A program made the translations under genes and the position numbers. The notes beneath the pieces are model-generated. The model made no database searches. It had not been told where the DNA came from and saw nothing but the letters and a program-made list of their open reading frames with translations. Shown here piece after piece: positions 52,696 through 61,593 of a stretch of DNA of 64,000 nt; position 1 is the first letter of the stretch, and the number at the start of each line of letters is the position of its first letter. Source of the DNA: Paludibacter sp. (GTDB taxonomy: Bacteria > Bacteroidota > Bacteroidia > Bacteroidales > Paludibacteraceae); assembly GCA_019163375.1 (NCBI GenBank), contig JAFLKK010000005.1, positions 283,511 to 347,510 of the forward strand. The letters run 5' to 3'.

Positions 52696-52781
52696 ATGTC
52701 TAACAACACTACACATACATTTCGACCCCAAACAGTTAGAAGCCTAAAATATTATAAAACGTGGCAATTACATACTCGATA

Positions 52782-52815
52782 TTTGGCATGTTCCTATTTG
52801 TTTTCACTATTTTTG
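52782..52815 (+). promoter_or_regulatory. Promoter of the Pif1/HRDC helicase gene
   Basis: TTTG (52782-52785), 22 bases, TATTTTTG (52808-52815); the ATG at 52844 is 28 bases on. Confidence 0.6.
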
Positions 52816-52843
52816 CGTCAGATAACTAATCAGATATACCATA

Positions 52844-55288
52844 ATGCAAACGCCTTCACCTTACTATCAACTAGCGCAAGATTTTGCCTTGCTTACCAAT
52901 CGTTCCATTTTCCTTACCGGAAAGGCAGGAACGGGAAAGACAACTTTTCTGCATAATTTAAAAAAAGCAACTAAAAAACAAATGGCTGTTGTTGCGCCAA
53001 CGGGTGTTGCTGCCATCAATGCAGGTGGCACTACCATGCACTCCTTCTTTCAATTGCCGTTCACTCCTTTTGTACCAACCGTAGAAGGACGTAAAAATCT
53101 GATTGAGAAGATGAAAATGCAGGGCAATCGTCGTAAGGTGCTGCAAGAGCTTGAACTGCTGGTTATCGACGAAATAAGTATGGTACGCGCCGATGTGCTC
53201 GATTCTGTCGATACTATCCTGCGTCACGTACGATACCGCAACAATGAGCCTTTTGGTGGCGTACAAGTCATTTTCATTGGTGATATGTTTCAATTGTCGC
53301 CGGTGGCTACGGATGAAGAATGGCGCTTGCTGAGCCAGTATTACTCCAGTCCCTATTTCTTTCATAGTCAGGCTATCCTGCAGCAGCAGCCGGTCTATAT
53401 AGAACTGGACAAGATATTTCGTCAAAGCAATGTAGATTTTATCAGCGTACTCAACGAAGTTCGTAACAACCGTCTTTCGGATAAAGGATTGACATTACTT
53501 CAGAGTCGATACAATCCACTCTTTGTGCCACCAAGCGACGATACATTCATCACCCTCACAACGCACAACCGCAAAGCCGACCAGATAAACGCCGAAGAGC
53601 TGATGAAAGTAAAAGGTAAAACCTATACTTTTGATGCCGAAATACAAGGCGAATATCCCGAAAAAAGCTATCCGACGGAGAAAGAACTGGTATTGAAAAT
53701 TGGTGCTAAAGTAATGTTCCTGAAAAACGATACAGAAACTCCTCGCCGCTTCTTTAATGGCAAAATTGGTGTGGTTGAAAGTGTAGAAGATGAATCGATA
53801 AGCATAAAATGCCCCGGAGACGATGAGACCATCGAGCTTAGCAAAGCTGTTTGGGAAAATATCCGCTATTCCACCAATCCTACCACCAAGCAGATCGAAG
53901 AGGATGAACTGGGTAAATTTATTCAGTACCCACTGCGATTGGCATGGGCTATTACCATTCATAAAAGCCAGGGCTTGACTTTTGATAAGGCGGTAATTGA
54001 TGCCGGAGCGGCTTTTGCATCCGGTCAGGTATATGTTGCACTGAGCCGTTGCAGGTCGCTTGAAGGCATGGTTTTATTAAGCAAGATAAACCCGGGAAGT
54101 ATTCAAAACGACCATCAGATTGTAGCGCACGAACGCAATAAACTTCCAATAGAAGAACTTGAAATACAGCTGAATGAATCACGAAATCTATATCGTAACT
54201 TTATCCTTATGCAACTCTTCGATTTCAAGAATGCTATAGGGCAAACGTCGCGTTTGATAAAAGAAACTACCGATGTAAAAAGCTCGTTTAATGAAGAAAC
54301 ATTTCCGTTTTTAGACGATGTATTGCGTCAAACACAAGCCCTGCAAGAAGTGGGTGCTAAATTCCAGGGACAATTGCAGCGTATCCTTCAGGAACGACCC
54401 GTTGAAGAAGAACATTTGCAAAGTCGCATCACGGCTGCCGCAGATTTTTTCAATGATAAGATGAATAATCTGATAGAGACCCTGCGTCAATCGCCGGCTA
54501 CTACCGATAGCAAGCAAAATGCATCGGAATACAACGACATTATTCGCATGATTTTTTCCAACATTGCTCAGAAAAGCTTCTTAATGAGAGGTTTAAAAAG
54601 CAAATTTACAGTGGAAGATTATTTCATTCTGAAAAACACCTTTACCCTACCCGACTTTACCCTAAATGCCTATGCCAAAAACAGTTCCAACAAACCATTG
54701 GAAACGCGACAACCCAAACTGTTCAATCAATTATTGCATCTTCGCAATAAATTATGTGAACCTAAAGATCTGCCCATATATATTGTTGCAGGCAGCAAGA
54801 CACTTATCGAAATGTCGGACTATTTACCTCAAAATGAAAAGGATCTATTGCATATAAATGGCTTTGGACCTGCCAAAGTAGAGAAATATGGCAAGGTATT
54901 TTTGGATGTAATTCTAGCCTATTGCAAAGAAAATAAGCTTTCATCCTTGATGCACGAAAAAGAAAAAGGGAAAGAGAAAAAGGAGAAAAAACCGGTTGGC
55001 GAAACGATGAGAACAAGCTTATCGATGTACAATCAGGGAATGTCCATTGAAGATATAGCAACCAGTCGCAATCTTGGTATTTCTACTATTGCCACTCACC
55101 TGGGTAAATATATCGGCACCGGCGAATTAGACATCAATAACTTTGTAACAAAAGAAAAACGCGATAAAGCTGTAAAAGTAATGGAAAACACAGCCGAAAT
55201 CGGTTCTGTATACCAGATGCTAGGTGGAATAATGACTCAACCTGAAATTTCGATATTTATGGCTTGGTTAAGAAGCGGTCGGAAATAA
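52844..55288 (+). CDS. Pif1-like helicase with C-terminal HRDC and HTH_40 domains
   Basis: An 814-residue protein. Residues 1 to about 430 are a superfamily 1B helicase: Walker A GKAGTGKT (26-33), VVAPTGVAAINAGGTT, Walker B LVIDEISM, GDMFQLSPV and the C-terminal motif AWAITIHKSQGLTFDKAVID...YVALSRC. From about 600 is an HRDC domain (LRNKLCEPKDLPIYIVAG, INGFGPAKVEKYG), then a Lys/Glu-rich linker and an HTH_40 domain (SMYNQGMSIEDIATSRNLGIST). HRDC plus HTH_40 is the tail of Bacteroidetes RecQ, so this is a Pif1 motor on a RecQ-type tail. Expected role: unwinding structured DNA in replication or repair. Confidence 0.92.
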   Translation: MQTPSPYYQLAQDFALLTNRSIFLTGKAGTGKTTFLHNLKKATKKQMAVVAPTGVAAINAGGTTMHSFFQLPFTPFVPTVEGRKNLIEKMKMQGNRRKVLQELELLVIDEISMVRADVLDSVDTILRHVRYRNNEPFGGVQVIFIGDMFQLSPVATDEEWRLLSQYYSSPYFFHSQAILQQQPVYIELDKIFRQSNVDFISVLNEVRNNRLSDKGLTLLQSRYNPLFVPPSDDTFITLTTHNRKADQINAEELMKVKGKTYTFDAEIQGEYPEKSYPTEKELVLKIGAKVMFLKNDTETPRRFFNGKIGVVESVEDESISIKCPGDDETIELSKAVWENIRYSTNPTTKQIEEDELGKFIQYPLRLAWAITIHKSQGLTFDKAVIDAGAAFASGQVYVALSRCRSLEGMVLLSKINPGSIQNDHQIVAHERNKLPIEELEIQLNESRNLYRNFILMQLFDFKNAIGQTSRLIKETTDVKSSFNEETFPFLDDVLRQTQALQEVGAKFQGQLQRILQERPVEEEHLQSRITAAADFFNDKMNNLIETLRQSPATTDSKQNASEYNDIIRMIFSNIAQKSFLMRGLKSKFTVEDYFILKNTFTLPDFTLNAYAKNSSNKPLETRQPKLFNQLLHLRNKLCEPKDLPIYIVAGSKTLIEMSDYLPQNEKDLLHINGFGPAKVEKYGKVFLDVILAYCKENKLSSLMHEKEKGKEKKEKKPVGETMRTSLSMYNQGMSIEDIATSRNLGISTIATHLGKYIGTGELDINNFVTKEKRDKAVKVMENTAEIGSVYQMLGGIMTQPEISIFMAWLRSGRK

Positions 55289-55382
55289 TGCTACTACATT
55301 GTTTCTGAAAACGATATCCAACCCAGCTTATTAAACAACATACATGTTCTGAGTATATATTTATCAAATAATTAATCATATT

Positions 55383-56129
55383 ATGAATAAAATTGTAAAA
55401 CGGGTTTTAATTGTAATTGGTACAGTACTGATTATTTTTCTCTTGATCATGGTTGGTTTTTACTTTAAATTTAAATCAGAAATATCGCAAATGCATGTCA
55501 CCGAAACCAAAGAAGTGACTCACAATGTATATGCTATCAAGGACTCATTTGTAAATATGTTTCTGGTAAAAGATAGTGATAATTACATAGCCATTGATGC
55601 CGGAAATGACACAACTGTCATAGCTACTGAACTTAAAAAGATGAATATCAACGTTGATAAAGTAGTTGCAGTACTTCTCACGCATGGCGACGGTGATCAT
55701 ACAGCTTCGCTTCCATTATTCAGAAATGCTAAAGTATACCTCTCACGCCAGGAAGAGCAAATGATAAATGGTAAAACTGCTAAACTAATGTTCTTTCACA
55801 ATAAGCTATCCACTAGTAATTACATATTGTTGGATGATCAACAAACGCTGAAAATTGGAAATATATCTATCAGAGGAATTGAAACACCGGGTCATACTCC
55901 CGGGTCGATGAGTTATTTGGTGAATAATCAGTATTTATTTGTTGGTGATGCCTTTGGGTTAAATAATGGAAAAATTGATAAGCCCAATAAATTCTTCAGT
56001 GGAGATATGGAAACCGCTATCAAATCGTTTGATAATATCTCAGATCTATCAGACGTTGAATACATTTTCACGGCACACAATGGCTACAGCGATAACTATA
56101 AAAATGCAGTCAGTGCTAAGTTGAAATAA
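55383..56129 (+). CDS. Membrane-anchored metallo-beta-lactamase-fold hydrolase
   Basis: A 248-residue protein. Residues 7-28 are a single membrane anchor (VLIVIGTVLIIFLLIMVGFY). The MBL motifs are LLTHGDGDHTA (HxxDH), GHTPGSMSY, VGDAFG and TAHNGY, giving the His, Asp, His and last His metal ligands. The domain is expected outside the cytoplasmic membrane. Such proteins hydrolyse thioesters, lactones or phosphoesters; no substrate is indicated. It has its own downstream terminator and is thus separate from the TetR operon. Confidence 0.88.
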   Translation: MNKIVKRVLIVIGTVLIIFLLIMVGFYFKFKSEISQMHVTETKEVTHNVYAIKDSFVNMFLVKDSDNYIAIDAGNDTTVIATELKKMNINVDKVVAVLLTHGDGDHTASLPLFRNAKVYLSRQEEQMINGKTAKLMFFHNKLSTSNYILLDDQQTLKIGNISIRGIETPGHTPGSMSYLVNNQYLFVGDAFGLNNGKIDKPNKFFSGDMETAIKSFDNISDLSDVEYIFTAHNGYSDNYKNAVSAKLK

Positions 56130-56171
56130 ATATATTAAGTATAATCGGGTTGATTTTTAATATAATTGAAG

Positions 56172-56207
56172 CATTGTTGGTTGAAATAGCCGGCAATGTT
56201 TTTTTAT
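56172..56207 (+). terminator. Terminator after the MBL-fold gene
   Basis: CATTGTTGG (56172-56180) pairs with CCGGCAATG (56190-56198) with two wobbles, followed by TTTTTTTATTTT. Confidence 0.75.
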
Positions 56208-56233
56208 TTTGAATAATTTTGAACAAAATTACA

Positions 56234-56249
56234 GAATAAACGTTCATTC
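56234..56249. promoter_or_regulatory. TetR operator O1 (autoregulation)
   Basis: GAATAAACGTTCATTC is a 16-base palindrome with one mismatch pair. It covers the expected -33 position of the tetR promoter, and its core RAACGTTCRTT recurs at O2 downstream of the same gene. Confidence 0.75.
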
Positions 56250-56264
56250 ATTAGCTTGTATTTA

Positions 56265-56272
56265 TATCTTTG
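56265..56272 (+). promoter_or_regulatory. -7 element of the tetR gene
   Basis: TATCTTTG, an exact TAnnTTTG match, 16 bases after O1 and 33 bases before the ATG at 56306. Confidence 0.6.
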
Positions 56273-56305
56273 TATAGAAAATAAACATTAAAACAAAAAG
56301 TAATT

Positions 56306-56878
56306 ATGAAAGAGAAAGTAAACGATAAATATACAGCACTGCTTCAAGCAACACTCACCCTGGTAAATAACCATGGTTTTCACGACACTCCGATGTCGAA
56401 AATTGCTAAACTGGCCGGAGTTTCGCCTGCTACTATCTATTTGTATTTTGAAAACAAACAAGATTTAATCAATAAACTCTATCTCGAAGTGAAAGCCTCA
56501 TTTTGCAGCTATGCACTGCAGGGTTACAGCTCAGAACTTCCTGTAAAAAAGGGATTTGAAGTAATCTGGTACAACATAGCAGAGTACAAACTGAACAAAG
56601 TTGAAGAAGCAATGTTTCTATCGCAGTGTGATAACACGCCTATGATAGATGAAGCAAGCGTGCAGGAAGGATTAAAACATCTCCAACCCTTGCTCGATTT
56701 ATGGGAAAGAGGAAAAAAAGAAGGAATTATTAAGTCTATATCTCCCTATTTGTTATATGCTTACACTGTTTATCCATTGTCATTTTTACTGGCAATGCAC
56801 GTAAAAGGGATTTGTAAAGTAACAGAAGTGGATCGATTAGAGGCCTTTCAGGCTGCATGGGACTCCATAAAAGTTTAA
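56306..56878 (+). CDS. TetR/AcrR family regulator of the detoxification gene group
   Basis: A 190-residue repressor. The helix-turn-helix is in residues 27-48 (TPMSKIAKLAGVSPATIYLYF); the rest is the ligand-binding helical domain. Three cysteines (67, 108, 170) could take part in sensing. The gene is flanked by two related palindromes, one over its own promoter and one in front of the following oxidoreductase genes, so it likely represses both itself and the four downstream enzymes. The arrangement, with an Old Yellow Enzyme in the regulated group, recalls E. coli NemR, which senses electrophiles by cysteine; that analogy is inference. Confidence 0.92.
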   Translation: MKEKVNDKYTALLQATLTLVNNHGFHDTPMSKIAKLAGVSPATIYLYFENKQDLINKLYLEVKASFCSYALQGYSSELPVKKGFEVIWYNIAEYKLNKVEEAMFLSQCDNTPMIDEASVQEGLKHLQPLLDLWERGKKEGIIKSISPYLLYAYTVYPLSFLLAMHVKGICKVTEVDRLEAFQAAWDSIKV

Positions 56879-56895
56879 TTTTTTCAACAAAAAAA

Positions 56896-56911
56896 GAATG
56901 AACGTTCGTTA
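56896..56911. promoter_or_regulatory. TetR operator O2 (in front of the detoxification genes)
   Basis: GAATGAACGTTCGTTA carries the same core as O1 (GAATRAACGTTCRTT). It lies 17 bases after the tetR stop and 33 before the next ATG. Confidence 0.75.
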
Positions 56912-56944
56912 TTGAACCATCAATAAAATAAATCCAAAATAAAC

Positions 56945-57940
56945 ATGAATAAAACAATTATTTTAGAAAAAAGACCTGTTGGGAAACCACAACTGTCCGA
57001 TTTCAAATTCACAGATACCGAACTTCCTCAAATTGGAGCCAACGAAGTACTACTTAAAACAAGTTTAGTTTCTGTTGATCCCTACCTGAGAGGTAGAATG
57101 AGTGATGCCAAATCATACTCTGCTCCTTTTCAACTACAAAAACCAATCAGCTCGGGCATTGTAGCCGAGGTGATGGAGTCAAACAATGCCGCATACACGA
57201 AAGGTGACTATGTATCAGGACTTCTTGAATGGAAAGAATTTCAAAAATCAGAAGGTAAAAGACTGCTTAAAGTAGACGCCGCAAAAGCTCCATTATCAGC
57301 TTATTTGGGAGTATTAGGAATGACCGGTTTAACGGCTTATTTAGGTCTTACTGAAATTGGGAAACCTAAAAAAGGAGAGACTCTGGTTGTATCGGGTGCT
57401 GCTGGTGCTGTTGGAAGCGTAGTAGGGCAGATTGGAAAGTTATTAGGTTGTCGAGTTGTTGGTATTGCCGGAACCGACGAAAAAGCAGAAATGCTGAAAG
57501 CAAAGTACGGTTTTGATGCAGCCATAAATTACACAACTACTTCCAATATGATAGAAGCCATTGCAACTGCCTGTCCGGACGGTGTTGATGTTTATTTCGA
57601 CAACGTAGGTGGTGAGATAACCGATGGCGTATTAGCCAATATCAATCAATTGGCAAGAATCATTATTTGCGGCTCCATTTCAGTATACAACGAAACCTCA
57701 GTACCCATGGGACCACGGGTAGAAACTACCCTGATAAAAAATAGTGCCTTGATGCAAGGATTTATTGTAAGCAATTATGCTGCTAAGTTTCCTGAGGCTA
57801 TTATTCAATTATCCAGCTGGCTACAAGCCGGAAAGCTCACCTACTCCGAAACAATTATTGATGGATTTGATCAGATCCCTCAAGCATTCATAGGACTTTT
57901 CGAAGGTCAGAACAATGGCAAAATGATAGTAAAAATCTAA
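56945..57940 (+). CDS. NADP-dependent oxidoreductase, MDR family (CurA/LTB4DH type)
   Basis: A 331-residue zinc-free medium-chain dehydrogenase. The N-terminal segment VDPYLRGRMSDAKSY and the cofactor loop VSGAAGAVGSVVGQIGKLLG (about residues 149-168), then GVDVYFDNVGGEI, are the hallmarks of the leukotriene B4 12-hydroxydehydrogenase/CurA/YfmJ group. These enzymes use NADPH to reduce the C=C bond of alpha,beta-unsaturated aldehydes and ketones. First of four consecutive enzyme genes behind operator O2, with gaps of 34, 35 and 14 bases. Confidence 0.93.
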   Translation: MNKTIILEKRPVGKPQLSDFKFTDTELPQIGANEVLLKTSLVSVDPYLRGRMSDAKSYSAPFQLQKPISSGIVAEVMESNNAAYTKGDYVSGLLEWKEFQKSEGKRLLKVDAAKAPLSAYLGVLGMTGLTAYLGLTEIGKPKKGETLVVSGAAGAVGSVVGQIGKLLGCRVVGIAGTDEKAEMLKAKYGFDAAINYTTTSNMIEAIATACPDGVDVYFDNVGGEITDGVLANINQLARIIICGSISVYNETSVPMGPRVETTLIKNSALMQGFIVSNYAAKFPEAIIQLSSWLQAGKLTYSETIIDGFDQIPQAFIGLFEGQNNGKMIVKI

Positions 57941-57974
57941 CATATAATACTTTATAAATTTAAGCATAACAAAA

Positions 57975-59108
57975 ATGAATTCTAATTTTAAAAACTTACT
58001 ATCTCCTTTTACTTTTCCTATTTCGGGTATAGAAGTGTCTAACCGCATAGTGTTGGCTCCCATGACTACCTTTTCGGGAAATGATGATGGTACTACTACA
58101 GATGCCGAAGTGGCATATTATAAAGAGCGAAACCTGTCAGCAGGACTACTAATTACTGCTTGTGCTTATGTGATTAAGCATGGTAAAGGATTTCACGGAC
58201 AGATAGGTGCTGATACCGATGAACTTATTCCTAGTCTGAAAAGAATTGCCGAAACCTTAAAAGCAAACGGCAACAAAGCGGTGCTTCAGATCTATCATGG
58301 AGGACGCATGTCACCTCCCGAAGAACTGGTTGATGGACAATCGGTAAGTGCCAGTGCTGTAGCTGCCGAAAGAGAAGGTGCTCAGATTCCGCGTGAAATG
58401 ACAGAGTCAGAAATCGAAGAAACCATTGTGGCTTTCGGTGAAGCAACCCGCAGAGCTATTGCAGCCGGTTTTGATGGCGTAGAAATACATGGAGCAAATA
58501 CATATCTGTTACAACAATTTTTCTCACCGCATTCTAATCGCCGCACCGATAAGTGGGGAGGTGATTTGATAAAGAGAATGACTTTCCCGTTAGCCGTAGT
58601 TGATGCTGTAAAACAAGCAGCTGCACTTGCAAGTCATCCATTTTTGGTTGGCTACCGCATATCGCCAGAAGAAATGGAAAATCCCGGAATTACAATGGAA
58701 GATACACTTCAGTTGGTAGAAGCTCTTTCTCATAAACAACTGGACTATTTGCATGTATCCGTCATGGATTTCTGGGCTGCATCTATGCGCAATAAGGAAG
58801 ATACTACTGCCCGTGCTCAACTAATTGCGGCTAAAGTAGGACATATTCTTCCTGTTATTGGAGTTGGTGGTTTTCATACACCCGAAGATGCTGAAAAAGT
58901 CCTTGCACTGGGTATTCCGTTAGTAGCTATGGGACGCGAACTTTTAATGGATCCACATTGGTTGACGAAAGTAAAAGAAAATGCCGTTGACAAAATAGAA
59001 ACAGAACTGGATATAAATGCTCAAGATGCATTGAAGATCCCTGATCCACTTTGGCAAGGACTTGTTTTAAGAACAGGTTGGATGCCATTGAAAAAACAAC
59101 TAATATAA
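57975..59108 (+). CDS. NADH-dependent flavin oxidoreductase (Old Yellow Enzyme family)
   Basis: A 377-residue TIM-barrel flavoprotein. The FMN-binding start is FPISGIEVSNRIVLAPMTTFSG, the active-site region VEIHGANTYLLQQFFSPHSNRRTDKWGG, and the phosphate-binding end VIGVGGFHTPEDAEKVLALG followed by MGRELLMDP. Enzymes of this group reduce activated alkenes, nitro compounds and N-ethylmaleimide-like electrophiles. The second member of the TetR-controlled group. Confidence 0.94.
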   Translation: MNSNFKNLLSPFTFPISGIEVSNRIVLAPMTTFSGNDDGTTTDAEVAYYKERNLSAGLLITACAYVIKHGKGFHGQIGADTDELIPSLKRIAETLKANGNKAVLQIYHGGRMSPPEELVDGQSVSASAVAAEREGAQIPREMTESEIEETIVAFGEATRRAIAAGFDGVEIHGANTYLLQQFFSPHSNRRTDKWGGDLIKRMTFPLAVVDAVKQAAALASHPFLVGYRISPEEMENPGITMEDTLQLVEALSHKQLDYLHVSVMDFWAASMRNKEDTTARAQLIAAKVGHILPVIGVGGFHTPEDAEKVLALGIPLVAMGRELLMDPHWLTKVKENAVDKIETELDINAQDALKIPDPLWQGLVLRTGWMPLKKQLI

Positions 59109-59143
59109 ACAATTGAATTACAAATATTTAAAGCAATACTATT

Positions 59144-60304
59144 ATGAACAATTTTGAGTTTAAAAATCCAACTAAAATTATATTTGGAAAAGATAAAATT
59201 GCAAATCTGGCCAAAGAAATACCGGCCAATGCTAAAATACTCATGCTTTACGGAGGTGGAAGCATTAAAAGCAATGGCATATATGATCAAGTAAAAAAAT
59301 CAATCTCTGCCTTTGAAGTGGTTGAGTTTGGCGGAATACCTGCCAATCCGGAATATGCTGTATTATTGGAAGCCCTACAAATAATTAAAACACAAAAGAT
59401 TACATTCCTATTGGCAATTGGTGGTGGTTCAGTAATCGACGGTACAAAATTCTTATCGGCAGCAGCTGTATATGAAGGAGAAACTCCTTGGGAAATACTT
59501 ACCGGAGGGAAACCTATACTAAAAGGAATGCCATTTGGCGCTGTGCTCACCTTGCCTGCAACCGGATCTGAAATGAATTCAGGATTTGTGCTTACCCGTA
59601 AAGAAACAAAAGAAAAACTGGCTTCGGGCGGTCCAGCCTTGTATCCGCAGTTTTCTATTCTCGATCCGCAAGTTGTAAGCTCAATTCCTCAAAAACAAAT
59701 TGCAAACGGCCTGGCAGATGCATTTACTCATGTTTTGGAGCAATACATGACCTATCCAAGCGATTCGTTGCTGCAGGATCGTTTTGCTGAAAGCATACTT
59801 CAAACGCTTGTTGAGGTTGCTCCTGCTATTCTAAAAAATGCATCAGATTATAATGCTGCTTCCAATTTTATGTGGAGTTGTACCATGGCATTGAATGGAC
59901 TTATCGGTCAGGGAGTTCCTCAGGATTGGGCGGTACATATGATGGGACACGAATTAACTGCTTTGTTTGGTATTGACCATGCACGCACATTGGCTATCAT
60001 TGCTCCAAGTCATTACCGTTATAACATTGAAACAAAGAAAGAGAAACTCGCACAATATGCAGAGCGTGTTTGGGGTGTAACTGAGGGAACAACAGAAGAA
60101 AAAGCAAAAGCCGGTATCGATAAAACCGAAGATTTCTTCCATTCCCTGGGTATTAAAACCAAACTATCGGAATACACTTCCGATTACTCCGGAACTGCTG
60201 AAATAGTTTCAAAACGCTTTACCGATCGCGGTTGGTTAGGCTTGGGTGAACACCGTAAATTAGCTCCGGCCGATGCAGCTAAAATTATTGAAATGAGTTA
60301 TTAA
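59144..60304 (+). CDS. Iron-containing alcohol dehydrogenase (YqhD/BdhA type)
   Basis: A 386-residue group III alcohol dehydrogenase. NAD(P)-binding GGGSIKSNGIYDQV and LLAIGGGSVIDGTKF in the N-terminal half; the metal ligands lie in GLADAFTHVLEQY (Asp and His) and GHELTALFGIDHARTLAII (two His). The GGGS and K-x-N-G-I-Y-D arrangement is of the butanol dehydrogenase or YqhD type, which reduces a broad range of aldehydes with NADPH and protects against lipid-peroxidation aldehydes and glyoxals. Third in the group. Confidence 0.94.
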   Translation: MNNFEFKNPTKIIFGKDKIANLAKEIPANAKILMLYGGGSIKSNGIYDQVKKSISAFEVVEFGGIPANPEYAVLLEALQIIKTQKITFLLAIGGGSVIDGTKFLSAAAVYEGETPWEILTGGKPILKGMPFGAVLTLPATGSEMNSGFVLTRKETKEKLASGGPALYPQFSILDPQVVSSIPQKQIANGLADAFTHVLEQYMTYPSDSLLQDRFAESILQTLVEVAPAILKNASDYNAASNFMWSCTMALNGLIGQGVPQDWAVHMMGHELTALFGIDHARTLAIIAPSHYRYNIETKKEKLAQYAERVWGVTEGTTEEKAKAGIDKTEDFFHSLGIKTKLSEYTSDYSGTAEIVSKRFTDRGWLGLGEHRKLAPADAAKIIEMSY

Positions 60305-60318
60305 ACAAATAAAAAAAA

Positions 60319-61008
60319 ATGAACACAATACTAAAAGTACTCATTGTACTAACTTCGCACAGCGATTTAGGCAATACCGGACACAAAACAGGGTTTTGGA
60401 TTGAGGAATTTGTCGCTCCTTATTACGTACTGGCAGATGCCGGAGTACAAATCACCTTGGTATCTCCTCTGGGTGGTCAACCTCCTATCGATCCTAAAAG
60501 TGCATTACCCGAGTCTCAGACAGCAGCAACCCGTCGGTTTGATGGTGATGTAGCACTGCAAGAAAAACTGGCGCATACAATGAAACTGACTGATGTGAAA
60601 GTAGAAGATTATGATGCTGTGTTCTATCCCGGCGGACACGGACCACTGTGGGATTTGGCAAACGATGCAAATTCAATAGCATTGATAGAAAGCTTCTACA
60701 ATCATAAGAAACCAATTGCTTTTGTGTGCCATGCTCCCGGAGTATTGATAAAAACCAAATTACAAAACGGTGAGCCATTGGTTAAAGGGAAAGAAGTTAC
60801 CGGTTTTTCCAATTCGGAGGAAGAAGCCGTTCAATTAACTAAAGTGGTGCCTTTTTTACTGGAAGATGAATTTAAAAAACTAGGTGCTGACTACAGTAAA
60901 GGTCCGGATTGGGGCTCGTATGTAAAAGTGGATGGCTTATTAATTACCGGACAAAATCCGGGATCGTCAGAAGCTGCAGCTAAAGAACTAATTAAATTAT
61001 TGAAGTAA
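60319..61008 (+). CDS. Hsp31-like class I glutamine amidotransferase/DJ-1 family protein
   Basis: A 229-residue protein of the DJ-1 superfamily, larger GATase1_Hsp31-like group. The nucleophile Cys is in AFVCHAPGVL, the oxyanion segment is YPGGHGPLWDLAN, and the Glu is in GFWIEEFVAPY. Relatives have glyoxalase III (methylglyoxal to lactate) or chaperone activity. It is the last gene of the TetR-controlled group, 14 bases after the alcohol dehydrogenase, and is followed by a terminator. Distinct from the shorter DJ-1/PfpI paralogue at 46057-46650. Confidence 0.92.
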   Translation: MNTILKVLIVLTSHSDLGNTGHKTGFWIEEFVAPYYVLADAGVQITLVSPLGGQPPIDPKSALPESQTAATRRFDGDVALQEKLAHTMKLTDVKVEDYDAVFYPGGHGPLWDLANDANSIALIESFYNHKKPIAFVCHAPGVLIKTKLQNGEPLVKGKEVTGFSNSEEEAVQLTKVVPFLLEDEFKKLGADYSKGPDWGSYVKVDGLLITGQNPGSSEAAAKELIKLLK

Positions 61009-61593
61009 AACACCTATTAAATACTAAAGCGATTACATGATCAATATCAGGTAGTCGCTTTTTTATTTATATGCAGATAGTCGGATTTTTAGAATCATTG
61101 TCCACATTTTCATACTTCCAGAACGCCTTCATGATTGTAATTTTGTATCATCAAATAATTGATCATAATTAGTTTAAACAAATAAAAACAATCCCTCCGG
61201 AATATCTATCTTATTGTTTGCAGAATGTTTCTGACTGGTTGTTGGGAACCAACCCGCACCTTTTGCAGGCAAGTAATGGTTATATATCTGTGAGGACAAG
61301 AGAGAAAATCCGTATAAAAGTCCGCTATACCAGCGTTTATCCGCGCCTGCCTGCGGTAGGCAGGTTCCATTCTTCTATTTCTTCTTCTTTGATTATAGCA
61401 CATTATATCTTTTCTGCTACTTATTTTGCTTTAGATGAAAAAAATATCGTCTCAGATTGTTTTTATTGTATTTTAGTTTGGTTCTATCGCTTCTCAGATG
61501 CTTAGAATATTGTCTCAGATTGTTTTTTTTGCTTCTCAGATGCTTCTGATTTCATTTTAGATGGAAAATATTACTCCTCAGATTACTATCTTT
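61009..61593. other. Non-coding stretch with hairpin and degenerate T-rich repeats
   Basis: After the terminator at 61026 there is CCTGCCTGCGGTAGGCAGG (61349-61367), a short dispersed hairpin, and then a low-GC part (61440-61592) with GTCTCAGATTGTTTTT at 61449 and 61512 and CTTCTCAGATGCTT at 61490 and 61532. The frame 61218-61505 has no homology signs and is not called. Nothing else is seen. Confidence 0.6.
61026..61066 (+). terminator. Terminator of the TetR-controlled gene group
   Basis: AAAGCGATTAC (61026-61036) pairs with GTAGTCGCTTT (61051-61061), one mismatch, then TTTTATTTAT. Confidence 0.8.

Noticed and set aside
52687-52956. 89-residue open frame before the helicase
   Set aside because: It overlaps the helicase promoter and the helicase start in another frame and has no homology signs.
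61218-61505. 95-residue open frame
   Set aside because: It runs through a dispersed hairpin repeat and T-rich degenerate repeats, with no recognisable domain or start signal.
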